64,000 nucleotides of DNA from Archegozetes longisetosus (taxonomy: Eukaryota > Arthropoda > Arachnida > Sarcoptiformes > Trhypochthoniidae). A program made the position numbers and the translations under genes. The DNA lies in assembly GCA_018873245.2 (NCBI GenBank), contig JAEMBT020000001.1:19222220-19286219 (forward strand), given 5' to 3'. The notes beneath the pieces were generated by a model that was not told the DNA's origin, searched no databases, and was given only the letters and a program-made list of their open reading frames with translations. Shown piece after piece: positions 35,451 to 48,138 of this stretch (positions are counted from its first letter, which is position 1; each line of letters opens with the position of its first letter).

Positions 35451-37348
35451 ATGGCTCCAAAAACTTTCACCGAACCCGAAACTATACCAGAGCTAAGAGC
35501 TAATCAGTTATCAAATAACAAGAATTATAAACTTCATATAATCTGGAGAAATGTAATATTGATGGCATATCTACATGTGGCAGCAGTTTATGGTTTCTAT
35601 CTATTGCTAACACACGCTAAATGGGAAACTGCAATGTTTGCTTATTTTCTCTACATATTTTCTGGTTTGGGCATAACTGCAGGCGCCCATAGACTTTGGT
35701 CACATCGTTCGTATAAAGCTAAATTCCCACTAAGAATTTTATTGGCAATCATGCAAACCACGGCCTTTGAGAATGATATCTACGAGTGGTGTCGAGACCA
35801 TAGAGTTCATCATAAATATAGTGAAACAGATGCTGATCCGCATAATGCGAAGCGTGGATTCTTCTTCTCTCATATCGGTTGGCTTTTATGCAAAAAACAT
35901 CCCGATGTAATCACTAAGGGAAAATCCGTTGATTGCAGTGATATTATAGCTGATCCTATTGTTAGATTTCAAAGAAGATTTTATTTGCCATTAGTTACTC
36001 TGTTGTGTTTTGTTATTCCAACCTATATTCCTGTCTCGCTTTGGAATGAGAAAGTTTGGAACTCATTTTTTATATGTGCACTTCTGAGATACGCCTGGAC
36101 TTTGAATATGACATGGTTTGTAATCATTACACTAATATAGATCTTATTGGTGCTCAATCATTTATATTTATAAAAATTTTCTTTTCCAAGTATCTATTTT
36201 TCATCTATAGATTATCATAAATATAGGGTGGGCTAAAAGTCACTTTAATTATTAATCAGTTTTGAATGAGTTGACCAATTTTCAAATTTTTTTATTTAAA
36301 AGTACAATAATCGGAGATAAGTATAGGCTATATGTGGTAATGTTTTCAGTGTGAGCTCCTTCTGCAGCTATCGTGTGAAATAGTCTTTTCGTAAAATTGT
36401 CCATGACAGAGTGCAACATTTCTTCATTAATCTGTTCAACTTGACGTGTAATGACTGTCTTTAGTTCACTAATACTTTTGGAGTTACTACCGTAAACTCC
36501 ATCCTTGAAATACATTCGAGTTTAAACTCTAGATACAGTACAGCGGAGTACAGTGCAGTGCAGTACAGTGAAGTTTTAGTGCATGGGAGTTTTGTCGCGT
36601 AAACTTGATTTAACTTGATGTTTACACCAAACAAAATTCCCATGTACTGAGGCTCTACCTACGGAATATTTTTGAAAAATATTCACTATTCAAAAGAAAT
36701 TTGTCATTAAAACTGTCAACTGACTTTTGGTCCACCCCGTAAGATCCTTAGACTCAAGCAGTTTTTGAATCATTAGCTTTTCTTTCAAGAAGTTGGAAAC
36801 TTAAGGTGAATATGGAATTAAAATTTGAATTTTGTTCGAATAGGTTAGTTAATAGTGCAGCGCATATGTGGGGAAACAGGCCCTAGTAAGTCATTTCTAA
36901 TATTTCAATCATCAGTATTTTCAGATAATACAGATGTCTAAATTTTCGTTCTATTTTTTCTCCAATTTAGTGATGTGACAATAAATCCTAGGTATTGTAT
37001 GCTTTTTTGATTAGTTTCAGTTGTTGAGCCCAATCAATATAATTATTGAATTATATTTATAGAGAAAATGCAGGTGTTATAATTGGCGCGATGGGTGAAG
37101 GTTCGAATATTTAAATGAATATTTTGTTTCAATTATAAAATAATGATTAATTGTTTATTGTAAAAGGCTATCACAACTATCACCATACATTTCCATGGGA
37201 TTATCGAACAAGTGAATTCTCATCATCGGTCAATCTGACATCAAAGTTCATAGAATTCTTCGCTAAAATCGGATTAGCTTACGAACTAAAAACAGTTACG
37301 CCTGAGATTATATTAAAGCGTAAAGGGAGAACTGGACATAAAATTTGA
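35451..37348 (+). CDS. Delta-9 acyl-CoA desaturase 3, five exons, short C-terminus
   Basis: Exons 35451-36115, 36844-36885, 36971-36991, 37063-37100 and 37167-37348, with matching phases, give 315 residues. Exon 3 is a 21-bp microexon (tgatgtgacaataaatcct and ag) that supplies YDVTINPR between NRPY and RENAGV; without it the frame fails. His motifs HRLWSH, HRVHH, NSAAH and HNYHH are all present. Compared with desaturases 1 and 4 it ends about 40 residues earlier, after RKGRTGHKI, and the usual aromatic block after TSE (HGWKYNFNFTT in desaturase 1) is replaced by FSSSVNLTSK. It also lacks the first intron of the other three genes. It may therefore be an enzyme with altered specificity or a decaying copy, although the frame is intact. 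Intron 1 hosts a mariner relic. Confidence 0.9.
36224..36739 (-). mobile_element. Mariner deletion derivative in intron 1 of desaturase 3
   Basis: The ends are inverted (left tagggtgggctaaaagtc; right, reversed, cggggtggaccaaaagtc; 14 of 18) and TA flanks both (36222-36223, 36740-36741). Total 516 bp. On the minus strand the frame at 36282-36515 reads ISELKTVITRQVEQINEEML and then a stretch ending AAEGAHTENI, matching the C-terminal tail of mariner transposases (ELK...I...E.L...NF..R...I...G.H.E). Only that tail is left. It is oriented against the desaturase and probably spliced out with the intron. Confidence 0.85.
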
Positions 37349-39334
37349 TCAATTCTTAAAATACCCAATGAATGTTTCGGATTAAAATAAAATTGACGAG
37401 TCGATCTGAAGTCTTATTAAAATAGATATGTAATATTGAATGTATCAAACTTCTACATTTCAAATGTTTCTGTTATTTAGCCGTGTAATCTATCAGTAAA
37501 ACTGACTCAATTGTTTAATAATAATTGTCATTTAAATGTTGAAATCCATAGCTTTTCTTACTGGTAGTAAATAAAATGCAAACAAGTTTAGAAACAGAAG
37601 AAACATAACGAATCGTCTACATAACAACAATGTGTTAGCTGAAGAATATAATTGAACTTATAATGTTTAATTAATATGAAATTACTGGTTGAGATGTAAA
37701 AATGACAGAACAATAAAGTTGAAGTCAGAAATGTTAGCGATATTATTAGAACCGAAAAGAGAACTATATTTCCAAAAGTAATTTAAGGCTCATCACATTG
37801 AGCCCTCAAACTTTTCGAGTAGTTATCATTTTTACCCATATATTAACCCAAAACAAACTTCAAATTTCAACAATACCTAATATAGGTATTTATTAGTGAT
37901 TCTTATACCAACGTTTTATATTCTTAACGCTTTTCATTCAATCAATAATGAACTCAATACTTATGTTTTTCTATTGTTGTTTCTTGAAACCAGTTCTGTC
38001 ACGTTCACAAATCAGTTATTTTACTAAATAATCGGTTAGTTAGCAAATCATCGAATTGTTGCTGAGATAATACTCTTGTGTTTACTTTAAATAGGAATCC
38101 TTATTATAAGTTTTGCATAAACAGCTATTGAGGTGTATGAAAGTTTGACTTATTTTGTTATGAGAATCACGAAAATAGTATATTTATATTCATATTGAGA
38201 AACTTCTTTTCAAATAAGACTAAAGTTCAGTCCCAGATTAATCAATCTAAATCTACTCTGTGTTGCAGACCTAGGATGGATTACCTTTTAATAATGCAAA
38301 TCAGTATGAAATTTTTCTCAGAAAACATTTTTGGAGATACTTTTGAAGAGTATTATTGTCCAAATTTCAACGATACTTTCTGAACGTGTAGTACTATTAA
38401 GATACATTTAAAAGATTAATCAATGAAAACAATTTACAACTAGTTGAATGCGACTGATTAGTTAGAACCGATGCTTACATTTAACCCTTTTGTTTGATGA
38501 AGTGAAGAAGCAGATGAATAAAATACGCTTAAATAGATTAAGCTCATTATACAAATAGTTACTAACGTCGTTAAACTCGTTATATGAACTTGAGCTTAAT
38601 TTGAAATTTCTCTTATTTCTCACCTCACTATTATTCTAGGTCAAATGTGAAAATTACTCAAAATAACAGCTCTGACAGAAACTTCAATTTTATCAAATCA
38701 TACAAGTTTTTACAGTTATCATTCATGTAAAAAACTCAAACTACAATACGATTAAAACTAAACGATTAAAACTAAAAGGAGGGTTTTAATTACATTTCTG
38801 TGGTATGATATCGTAAAACAGACTTAATACGCTACATAGGAAGACCTGATCCCATGTTTAGTGGATCAAAATAACTCGATCTTTAAGCTTTCGCAACCAG
38901 TGAAACATGTCTCTAGGCAATTATGCGCAACAAGAAATGAGGTAAAAATACTGGAGATCTATTTCTCTTTAGTAGAAGGGGAATAAAAGACAGTGTTCTA
39001 ATGTTCCGCCAGACGCTTAGTAACAGTAAACTGTAGTACAACTCTGAGCTTATATAATTCTGCTACTTATATATATATATATATTTCTGTTCCTAATTGT
39101 GATAGGTCAACTTACAATAGATCAAATAGATTTTTATTTATAAGATCCTCAGTTTTTATTAAGTGATTAGTTCATCAAATATTTGTTTTATTCTTGTTTG
39201 AAATTTTTTTTCGAAGAAAATCTTCTCCATAAGTTTTCGTTGTTATCAGAAAATAGTGGAAGTCTTGTGTTTCGTATTTCTTCAATTTTACACTAAAAGA
39301 GAAGAATAGGTTGTGATAAATGAATAAGTGATTG
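37349..39334. other. Intergenic region, no gene recognised
   Basis: Between desaturases 3 and 4. It contains a direct repeat (cgattaaaactaaa twice near 38750-38775) and an (AT)n tract near 39068-39084. The frame at 38195-38383 is not protein-like. Confidence 0.6.
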
Positions 39335-42044
39335 ATGGCTCCACTAGTGATTGATCAAGAAGTTAGGATCATTCCAGATAAAATGACTGATTGTAATGAC
39401 AATAAATCGAGCGTAAAAATTGTTTGGAGAAATGTGTTTCTCATCGGAAGCTTACATATCGCAGCTATATATGGAGCTTATCTGATGATCACTGCTGCTA
39501 AATATCAAACTGTGATCGCATGGTATTTTTTCTCACTTTTTTCGGGTAAGTCTTTTACTTAATTTCGCAGTAATTAACATAAACTCATACAATATCAAAA
39601 AAGCCGTTCACCAGTGAGACACGAGTTATTTTTGAAAATTATTGATGAACTTAACCTTTAAAAAAAGTGATCCAGTTTTGCTTAACGCTTTTCTCATCAT
39701 TTTATCTGAAAAATCAAACAGTTTTGATACACTTGTTAGGAAAAATCCTAAAATTCATCATAACCTGAATTTTTAAAAGTTTAACAATCAGTGCTCAATC
39801 TGTAACTTATTAGTTATAATAATTTTTATCAAACCATAAACAAAACTGAATTATTTTAGGAATGGGTATAACCGCTGGCGCACATCGACTATGGGCTCAT
39901 CGATCATATAAAGCTAAATTCTCACTAAGAGTTTTTCTCTGCATTTTGAACACTATGGCTGTTCAAAATGATCTTTACGACTGGTGTCGTGATCATAGAG
40001 TCCATCATAAGTTTTCCGAAACAGATGCTGATCCACATAATGCGAAGCGTGGATTCTTCTTCTCCCATATTGGTTGGCTTTTGTGCAAAAAACATCCCGA
40101 TGTAATCACTAAAGGAAAATTAGTTGACTTGAGTGATCTATGGAACGATCCGATCGTTCGTTTTCAGCGCAAATATTATCACGTTTTAGTGGTAATTATA
40201 GCGATATCGATGCCAACACTTATACCCTATTTATGTTGGTGCGAAACTATCCACAATTCTTTCTTTATATGTGTCATATTTAGATACTGTTATATACTTA
40301 ACAGGTATGTGACTCACATCTAGTTATGAATTGATAAAATATTTTGATTTATTTGTCATCAGTTTATATTATATCTAAATAGTTCATGTGTTATATAGTA
40401 AGATAAATAGGCGACACAACAAAAACAAACTCAATTTCCGAGCTTCTCTCCATTTCTAACAATCATAACAAATCCCAATTTTTACGATCATCTTAAGTAT
40501 TTGCAAATCAATTTCAGTCATTTTTCTATATGTAATTCACTTGAATCTAATTGCCTATCGGTTAGATATAATTCGATTCGAAAAATGATAATAATTTGAT
40601 TCAGAGAGCAAATACCACACAATCAAGTGTTTTATTCTTATTTCGATTAATGTCATTTCGAAACTCTTCTATTCAGTAGAAAAAAATCATTTCATTTGAA
40701 TGAATGGATTTTTATGAAAAAGTTCTAAGATTCTTTTCAGTACGAACCGTGAAATAAGCTGAGGTCAATCAGGTTTATAACTTTAACTGCTATTATGCTT
40801 ACTTGTGAGAAGAAAATTTCAGTCATAACAGTGGCTTTTATTGTGATTTTCCTAAGAAATTAGTTTAAATCTAAAGATTCAGACTATATATTTATCAAAA
40901 CAGACAATAATTCATACATATTTGAACTGTGCTTACGTGCAGTTAAAAACTCCATAAGAATATAAGAAATATAACAACTACTTTAACTCGCAAATCATGT
41001 AAATGTGAGCGTGATCTCTAACAACCTATAGCAGACATGACATGATTCTTAAGCCTTTAAACACAATTAACATTTATTGAAAAGTATAATGTATGAGAAT
41101 TTTCAATTTGAATTGTTGACGTGTAATCAAATTGGATCCTTCATAATTCTTCTATGATTAAGTTTCCTATTTGACTGTCAGTCAATCTTAAATTCTAGTC
41201 AAATATGAAAGCTATATAAAACAGATTTCTTCACAAACGTAATACAGATGAACCTAATTATCATCTTCTTCTGTACAAGTTCCATATTATAATTATTTTC
41301 ATTTGAGAATTATTCATCATCTTCACGATTATAAGTTTAAAATTAATTGATTTATTCTAACTTTAAATTATGATTGAAACATCTTTTTAAACTTCAATCA
41401 ATTTCAGCACCTGGCTCGTCAATTCTGCAGCTCATATGTGGGGTCAAAAACCGTATGATCTGACCATAAACCCGAGGTATGAATTATTAAATTTTATTCC
41501 AGTAAAATTGTAAAATTAATTTAATTCTGTTTCTTATTTTTTGTTTTTTGTTTTTTGAAAAACTTGAAGTGAGAACAGTTTTGTCACTTACCAATCATAC
41601 GGCGAGGGGTATGAACTCTTTCACTACTTATTTTATAAATTCTGACTATGAATTATCATCTTGTTTTGCCAATCAAATATATAAATATATTTTGATTGAT
41701 ATATAAAAATGTAAAAATCATTTTGTTGCCTAAACAGATATCACAACTATCATCATACGTTTCCGTTTGATTATTCTACCAGTGAACTGGATTGGAAATA
41801 CAACTGGAACTTTTCTACCATCTTCATTGACCTATTCGCTTATTTCGGTCTCGCTTATGATAGGAAAAAAGTCTCGACTGAAATGATCGAGGCAAGAATC
41901 AGACGCACTGGCGATAAAAGCTTAAACAGGAGACCAACTATACCTGCTAACTTATGGCTCCATCGGTCCATTTCACTGATCATTGCAATGAGCCACTTAT
42001 GGATTCCGTTTTTGCTCAGATTTTCAATTAATTCAATTCACTGA
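39335..42044 (+). CDS. Delta-9 acyl-CoA desaturase 4, five exons
   Basis: Exons 39335-39545, 39860-40304, 41408-41476, 41570-41608 and 41738-42044, with consistent phases, give 356 residues. The ATG at 39335 begins MAPLVIDQ, like MAPKTF of desaturase 3. All motifs are present: HRLWAH, HRVHH, NSAAHMW, and HNYHH, with SELDWKYNWNFST after it. Intron 1 (phase 1 after SLFSG) is at the same place as in desaturases 1 and 2. The other introns resemble those of desaturase 3 but are shifted by a few bases or one is absent. The longest intron, 1103 bp, holds no recognisable element. This looks like the most complete and typical member of the cluster. Membrane enzyme of the ER; the substrate preference is unknown. 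Confidence 0.95.
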
Positions 42045-43586
42045 GTGTTTAAGAGTTATGAACTGAAAATTTGTTGATTGCGTATTACTATGAGATCAAA
42101 ATGATATAAAAGAAAGCTTTCAATTTTTATCTTTTAACATTTTCCATAGTTTTATCGCATGAATATCTCGTTAATGCTTTTTATCGAAATAGTTTCTAAA
42201 CTAAGACTTGTCTTCCGTTGAGTTTTTATGTCACATAAAATATTTAAAAGTTTGACTAATAAAAGATATTTAACTAAACGCTATGTTATTATTTATTTGA
42301 AAGAAGGATAAGATTTGATCGTATTTGTGTCTATATACTTAGTTGACTTCAATAATACAAAAGTGATCTATAAATGACTAAATTATATAGAATTAGTTTC
42401 CAACTAATTAATAGAATGTAAACTCTATTATAGTTTTACATGATTGATGCTCCATCACTTATAATTTAGTTTAAAACTCAGTTAATTTAAGTTTGGCATC
42501 ATATATGCAGCTATTATATCTAACTGTACTTAAGTTCTGGATGTGCTATTTTTGGGGATTGTTAAACATGATGTGTTAGATTTATTATAAAATCTTTGAA
42601 TACAATAGATTGTAAAATTGACAATAATAACTAAGTTCAATACTTATCGATTACTTATTAGAAAATATACGACTTCTATATTTGGGTAAATAATACGATT
42701 ATATCAATGCATATGAATGAGATTTTACACGAATCCCATTCGAGTATTATTTCAGTATCGAAGAGTCATGACTTGGGGCATAAGCATGACATTTAGTTAA
42801 CATAAATATAAATAAATTGCATATTTATCGTTATTTACTCACAAGGTTTATAATCATATCTTATAAAAGTGATGCAATCTCAATTTTCTATTTTTATTAT
42901 ATGCTTTATTCTCTAAATATTTCACTCTACAACACAGTAGGCGAATTTGTCGAATAACCTTGTTAACATGTCGAATAACAACTCATTCGGTCTTTACTTT
43001 GTTTGTGACTTGAAAACTAGAACTTGCAAAATAGTTTCGTTATTGAATAATATTAATCCAATGAGTTGTCTTATATGAATTTTAATGTTCGAATTTAATG
43101 ATTTGACTCACGTTTGTTGAGAAAAGTACCTCAATTAAAGCCAATATTTACCATAAAACAATAATAATGCTACCATAAAAAAATACTTTACGAACATGTT
43201 CCATAATGTTTATTACTATCACTGAAGTTCAAGTATTTATTGGCTTAAATATGCCTCTAAACTAGGTATAGTAAATAATATTTATAATGTTACTGGCCAA
43301 AACTATGAAAAGTAGTTTAACTATCCGAAATTTTGTGTTTATAGTATTGTACGTGCCATTAACTTCTAAACTAATGAGTCACAGGTCACTTCGCAACTTG
43401 CTAACTAACAATTCAATCAATTCAACTTTTATATTTTAGCTTGAGTCAAAAAAATCTAGTATATATAATTACCAAATGCCCAGTACTTAATTCCGTATAC
43501 TATTAATCTCTTTTAATATGACTTTAAGCAATTTGTACACTGTAAACCCCTTAAGTGAACTTTTGTGGCAAATGTAAAATGTTCAA

Positions 43587-44279
43587 TATAGCAACGGCTC
43601 CTCTTTGTTTGATCAAAATTCATTTGATCAAAACCCTGTTTAACTACCCCGAGAGTCAATTGAGCCCTGTATTCAATAATGAATTACTCTGATTTGAAAT
43701 ACCCATTTTATGACATTTTCTAGGAGTTACTCAAATAAAACTAGTATGACATACTTTCAATTTTTATTTTTGCATCTGTAATAATCTTTATCTTTATATG
43801 AACTATACTTTTGGTAAATATAATTATCAACAACTGCTGAATCAATTGACTTGGTAGACTTGATAAAATAAAGCGAAGCATTCATTATAATTGAGAAAAA
43901 TCACCAATTTATCAATGAAGTTATTTGACTGAAAACTAATATGAATGAAAGTTATATGAGGTTTTATTGTTTAAATACTAGTTATTTAAAAATAATCTGT
44001 GAAAGTCACGTAGTTTCTATTCCTTAGGGACAGCTCTGGTATTTAATCTAAGATTTCTTTAATCTCTGAAACACAACATGTTATTTCGTAATTATTCATT
44101 AATCTCACAAATTAAATCTGAATCCAGTTGAGAGTTTAGTTTATTTTTGAGTTTGAAAACGGAATAATTTTTTGAGAATAAACAATTTAGGGGATTGGAA
44201 ACAGAGTTTAATTTTGATCAAATGAATTTTGATCATGTGAATTTTGATCAAACGAAGTGCTCCCATAGCAACTGCTATA
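43587..44279. mobile_element. Inverted-repeat element with tttgatcaaaattca sub-repeats
   Basis: The left arm (from tatagcaacgg, then cgttt-like gtttgatcaaaattcatttg) and the right arm reversed (tatagcagttgc, then gtttgatcaaaattcacatg) correspond over about 80 bp. The right arm carries one additional gatcaaaattca unit. TA occurs at each border. About 690 bp, with no coding sequence. Probably a non-autonomous DNA transposon. Confidence 0.6.
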
Positions 44280-45671
44280 AGGAACAAAACCTTCAAATTT
44301 GGTCACATTACGAATAGTTTTAAGTATATTAAATTACGTGTTTCAATCAATTGATTTCGTGAAAATCATAATTAATGAAGAAATGGTTAAGCATATACTT
44401 AGACAAATACTACAGTAGAGTAGTTGTTATAGTGAGCATTTCACATTTAGTAATTATATATCTGTTTTAGCTTTAATTAACATGAAAAACTAACATTCAT
44501 TCAATCCTTAGTTATCAAGTTTGTTCTTAAGATTCGAGTGCAGTTTTCTCTTTAGATCAGATCCAGCTTGTGAACTAAATTTAAAAATAATCAAACGAAA
44601 GATTGTTTTAATTATGAATTTAGAATCAAAAACAAGCGCAGCTCATAAATTAGTGCCTAAAAGGTTAGGAGTCCAATATCTTCAAATCTTGTTAATTAGC
44701 CAATCTATATTCTTCAACTAAATTAAATAAAAGGATTAAGATCTGAAAATTTCAAAAATTAGTTTCAGGTAATTAGGCAAAAAGAAAATAATGGACATTT
44801 TCAGCATATCTTATAAAATATTTGATTGTAATTTCAAACATTATTGATGTAGCAACAAATTTGATTATTAAAAAATAATATAAAAATACTAATTAAAACT
44901 TAATTGAAAAAATGAAATTTAAAATTTATGAGCAATTTATTTGATGTGATATTAAAATAAACCAATATAAAAAACTTTAACTGCCTTATCTGAGTCTAGA
45001 AGTCAACAATATCATAACAGATAGCAATAAAGATATTGACCTCAAATTATATTTTATTATAGAAATCTCCAATTATAAGACTTTTGAACACTAGTTAATA
45101 ATTACTATATTTATGTTTTGCTTAATTTACTCTCTTCAAGCACTTAATGTTCAATTAAGAACTTCAAGTTTATATTTTACTGCTTAATACAGATATCGCG
45201 TTTAAGTACTTTTTTTAATCAATATTGTTGCAAGTGACGCCTCTTTCTTTCGTCACCTAAGACAAAGTAGAACTCAATTACTTTGCCCTCTCCAAAACAT
45301 AATAGTTTTGTTTGCCAATTAGACTAATTTTGCGATTCTTATTTGATCCATCAATTACTACCTGAAGATTAATACGTATTTGTTTTTAAGTTCAGATTAA
45401 TTGCACAATAAGAGTATACCTCTTAGGATATATACTTCTGTCTAAAATCGAATGATAAATCGACAAATTATCATCTGTTACTGATTCAGATAATAAAACC
45501 TTTAGAAAATTGAAAGATAATACACTACTTCAAGTTTGAAACTGATCCAACTTGGAGTGTATTTACAGATACAAGAGACATACTTTTGATTGTCTAACTT
45601 TGTTAATTTGCCTCCATTCCTAAATAATAATAAACAATGTAAAATCATCAATATCATCGATAAGTGTTATA

Positions 45672-46038
45672 TTAGAGCGTTCCGTTCAAAGTGACGCAGA
45701 CATACAGCGGTGTACCTCGGAAACTGCAAAATAGATCTGATCGCCATCCCGAATTTGTATTCACCAATTCTCATCCTATGAAACAAATAAACTTTTTCGG
45801 ATCAATTGTGGAAAGAAAGAAGTTGGTCAATTCTGTTTTTAATGAGACTTCGTTGCTCATAATCATTAACATAGTTGACCAACTCTTGTCTGTCCATAAT
45901 TGATCCGAAAAGGTCAATTTGACTCGTTTCACAAATCAATAATCAGCAAATACAAATCCGAAATGGCGACTAATTCCATCCTGTAGCATCCAAGACACAC
46001 CACCACAAGCCTGTGTCACTTTGAATGGAACGCCCTAA
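45672..46038. mobile_element. Foldback-type MITE, near-palindromic over its whole length
   Basis: Left end ttagagcgttccgttcaaag and right end reversed ttagggcgttccattcaaag match, continuing about 44 bp. A second matching pair lies near the centre (ttttcggatcaattgtgga against ttttcggatcaattatgga reversed, both followed by ttggtcaa). The element is therefore close to one long inverted repeat with a small loop. 367 bp, non-coding. Target duplication not clear. Confidence 0.8.
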
Positions 46039-48075
46039 TGTATTGGTCCCAGATTAACCCTCATACTTTTGGATAAGAGGGACAAGACATAAGTTCAATT
46101 AATACGTTAGTCATTGCAAAGCCTAATCCGCATTATAGTATTAGTCATGGCATGGCTCAAATCATTTTCATTAACATGACTCAAAACTTATTATGGATAA
46201 GATGACTAATCAATGATTATCGAGAATGCATTCATGATTAATCTGAATATACTTAACACAAATCTGAATGAGTTGCCTCACCTAAAGTTTATGAACTCTT
46301 CTGCGTCGTTTTAGAATTGATAAATACATAACATTTATCTGTCTACTGTACTAATCGGGAAGTTTTACCAATAGAAATAAGTGATTTTTATCGGAAATTT
46401 GTCCTCTTTAGACTTTATTCACAGAAGTATATACAGTTCGTTTCTATAAAAAGTTTGACCAGATAAAGCAGCTAAAGCTTTAATGTTTTTGTAATTTTAA
46501 TTTGAAGTTAAATTGTTTACTTATTGACTTAAATTTTGTTTTAAAATCATTTCTCATTAATCATTTGTAATCTAACAAAAGCGTAGTGCTTAGAAATGGC
46601 AAAATAAATTCAATAGTTTTAGTTGATTCAGTTCTAACCCCATCGCAAGATTAATTAATAAATGAGTTTTCAACATAAAAATTGTTCTTTTGTTGTGAAC
46701 ACTATTTTAGTGAAATATATGTTCTTAACTGAAATCAATGATTAAATGACAAGATTTTGTTTCTTATGCTTTAACCTTTATTCATAAGTGATTTCCAATC
46801 GGTGGATTGACTCTTAGGATTTGAACAAACATTAAAAAACAGACTGTATTTTAATTTTTGAAAAACAGTCTGCATCTATTTTGTCTCTAATGGTACATTT
46901 ATCTGAGCGTGAAATTCAAGTACTAACATTAGAACAATGTATTTTCAGGTGTGCTCAAATATGACCTGTCACATCTTCAGTGATGCAATCCTAAACCAAA
47001 ATGAAGGCAAAATTTAGAATAAACTAGAATAGTTGATTCAAAACAAATAAATTAAAATAATATTAAGCTGATAGAATATAATTATGTTTTCTATAAAAGC
47101 ACGATTATAACATAATTATTTAGTACTCTAATTCGTTTTGTTATCATACCAAAAGACTTGATTGACTCAATTGACTTTAGTGTCATTTTCTCGAAGCATC
47201 AAATCTATAACTTATTCAACTAAACAGATATATCGACAATAATGATAATCAAATAACTGGTAAATAACTATAATTAGTTTGTATCCAGAAAGAAATTCAT
47301 TGGAAAGCTAAAAGAATTTCTCACGCAGACATTGACCCAATAACGAACAATTGAATAATGTATGGAAGTTCGTGAATAATTTTTGTTCCTAATAGGTTTC
47401 CTCATTTATCATTAGCGAAACAGTTATAGAGTATAAGTCATTGGCATTGTGGCTTACGTGAGGCACAACACTCAAGCTTGTGAACCACTCAATTATAATA
47501 ATTGTAATTAATATCTATTAAACTCCTATTAAGACTGTATTCAAATATCTTATTCACTGTTTCTTGCTTTTTTGTACTTTCTGAATATTAGTTTATAATG
47601 GCTGTTTTGTTTCAGACACTATTCGCTTATTGGATGCTTAATTTCTATTTATATGTTGAGTCTGTTCCTATCTTTAATATTTGAAATGTCGCTTATATCG
47701 TCCATTGCTCAAAGTAAGTCACTCTAGTACTGATTCAGTTTCAATTAAACTTTTCTGCGTTTCTATATGAGCCACATTTACAATACTTCAGGTAACAAAA
47801 CTAGAATGCTAACTTTAATGCAAAACATTTTAATGAGATTTAAAAATTCACTTCTTTATTGCTTAAGAATTCTTAATCATAAAAATAAAAGAGTAGAAAA
47901 ATAAAGAATAAGAAAACAGAGAAAATAAAAACACAAAAATTGAAAAATAGAAAATTAAAATACTTTTATTCGTTGTGTTAATAAACCGAAGTTGTTAGGA
48001 AATTAATAAAATTTAGTGTTGATTGATATATCAAACATTAAAAATAGTTTCAAAAGTAAGCCTTAGGCTTAGAAA

Positions 48076-48138
48076 GTTGCAGACTTTCATAAATATTAAT
48101 CAGAAGAACTAATTTTTATTGAAAAGATAGTCTGCAAC
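48076..48138. repeat. Short hairpin
   Basis: gttgcagact at 48076 pairs exactly with agtctgcaac ending at 48138; inner sequence pairs further with small bulges (ttcataaatatta against aatttttattgaa). The stem is about 24 bp with a short loop, a size compatible with a microRNA precursor or a small MITE. Nothing supports transcription. Confidence 0.4.
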
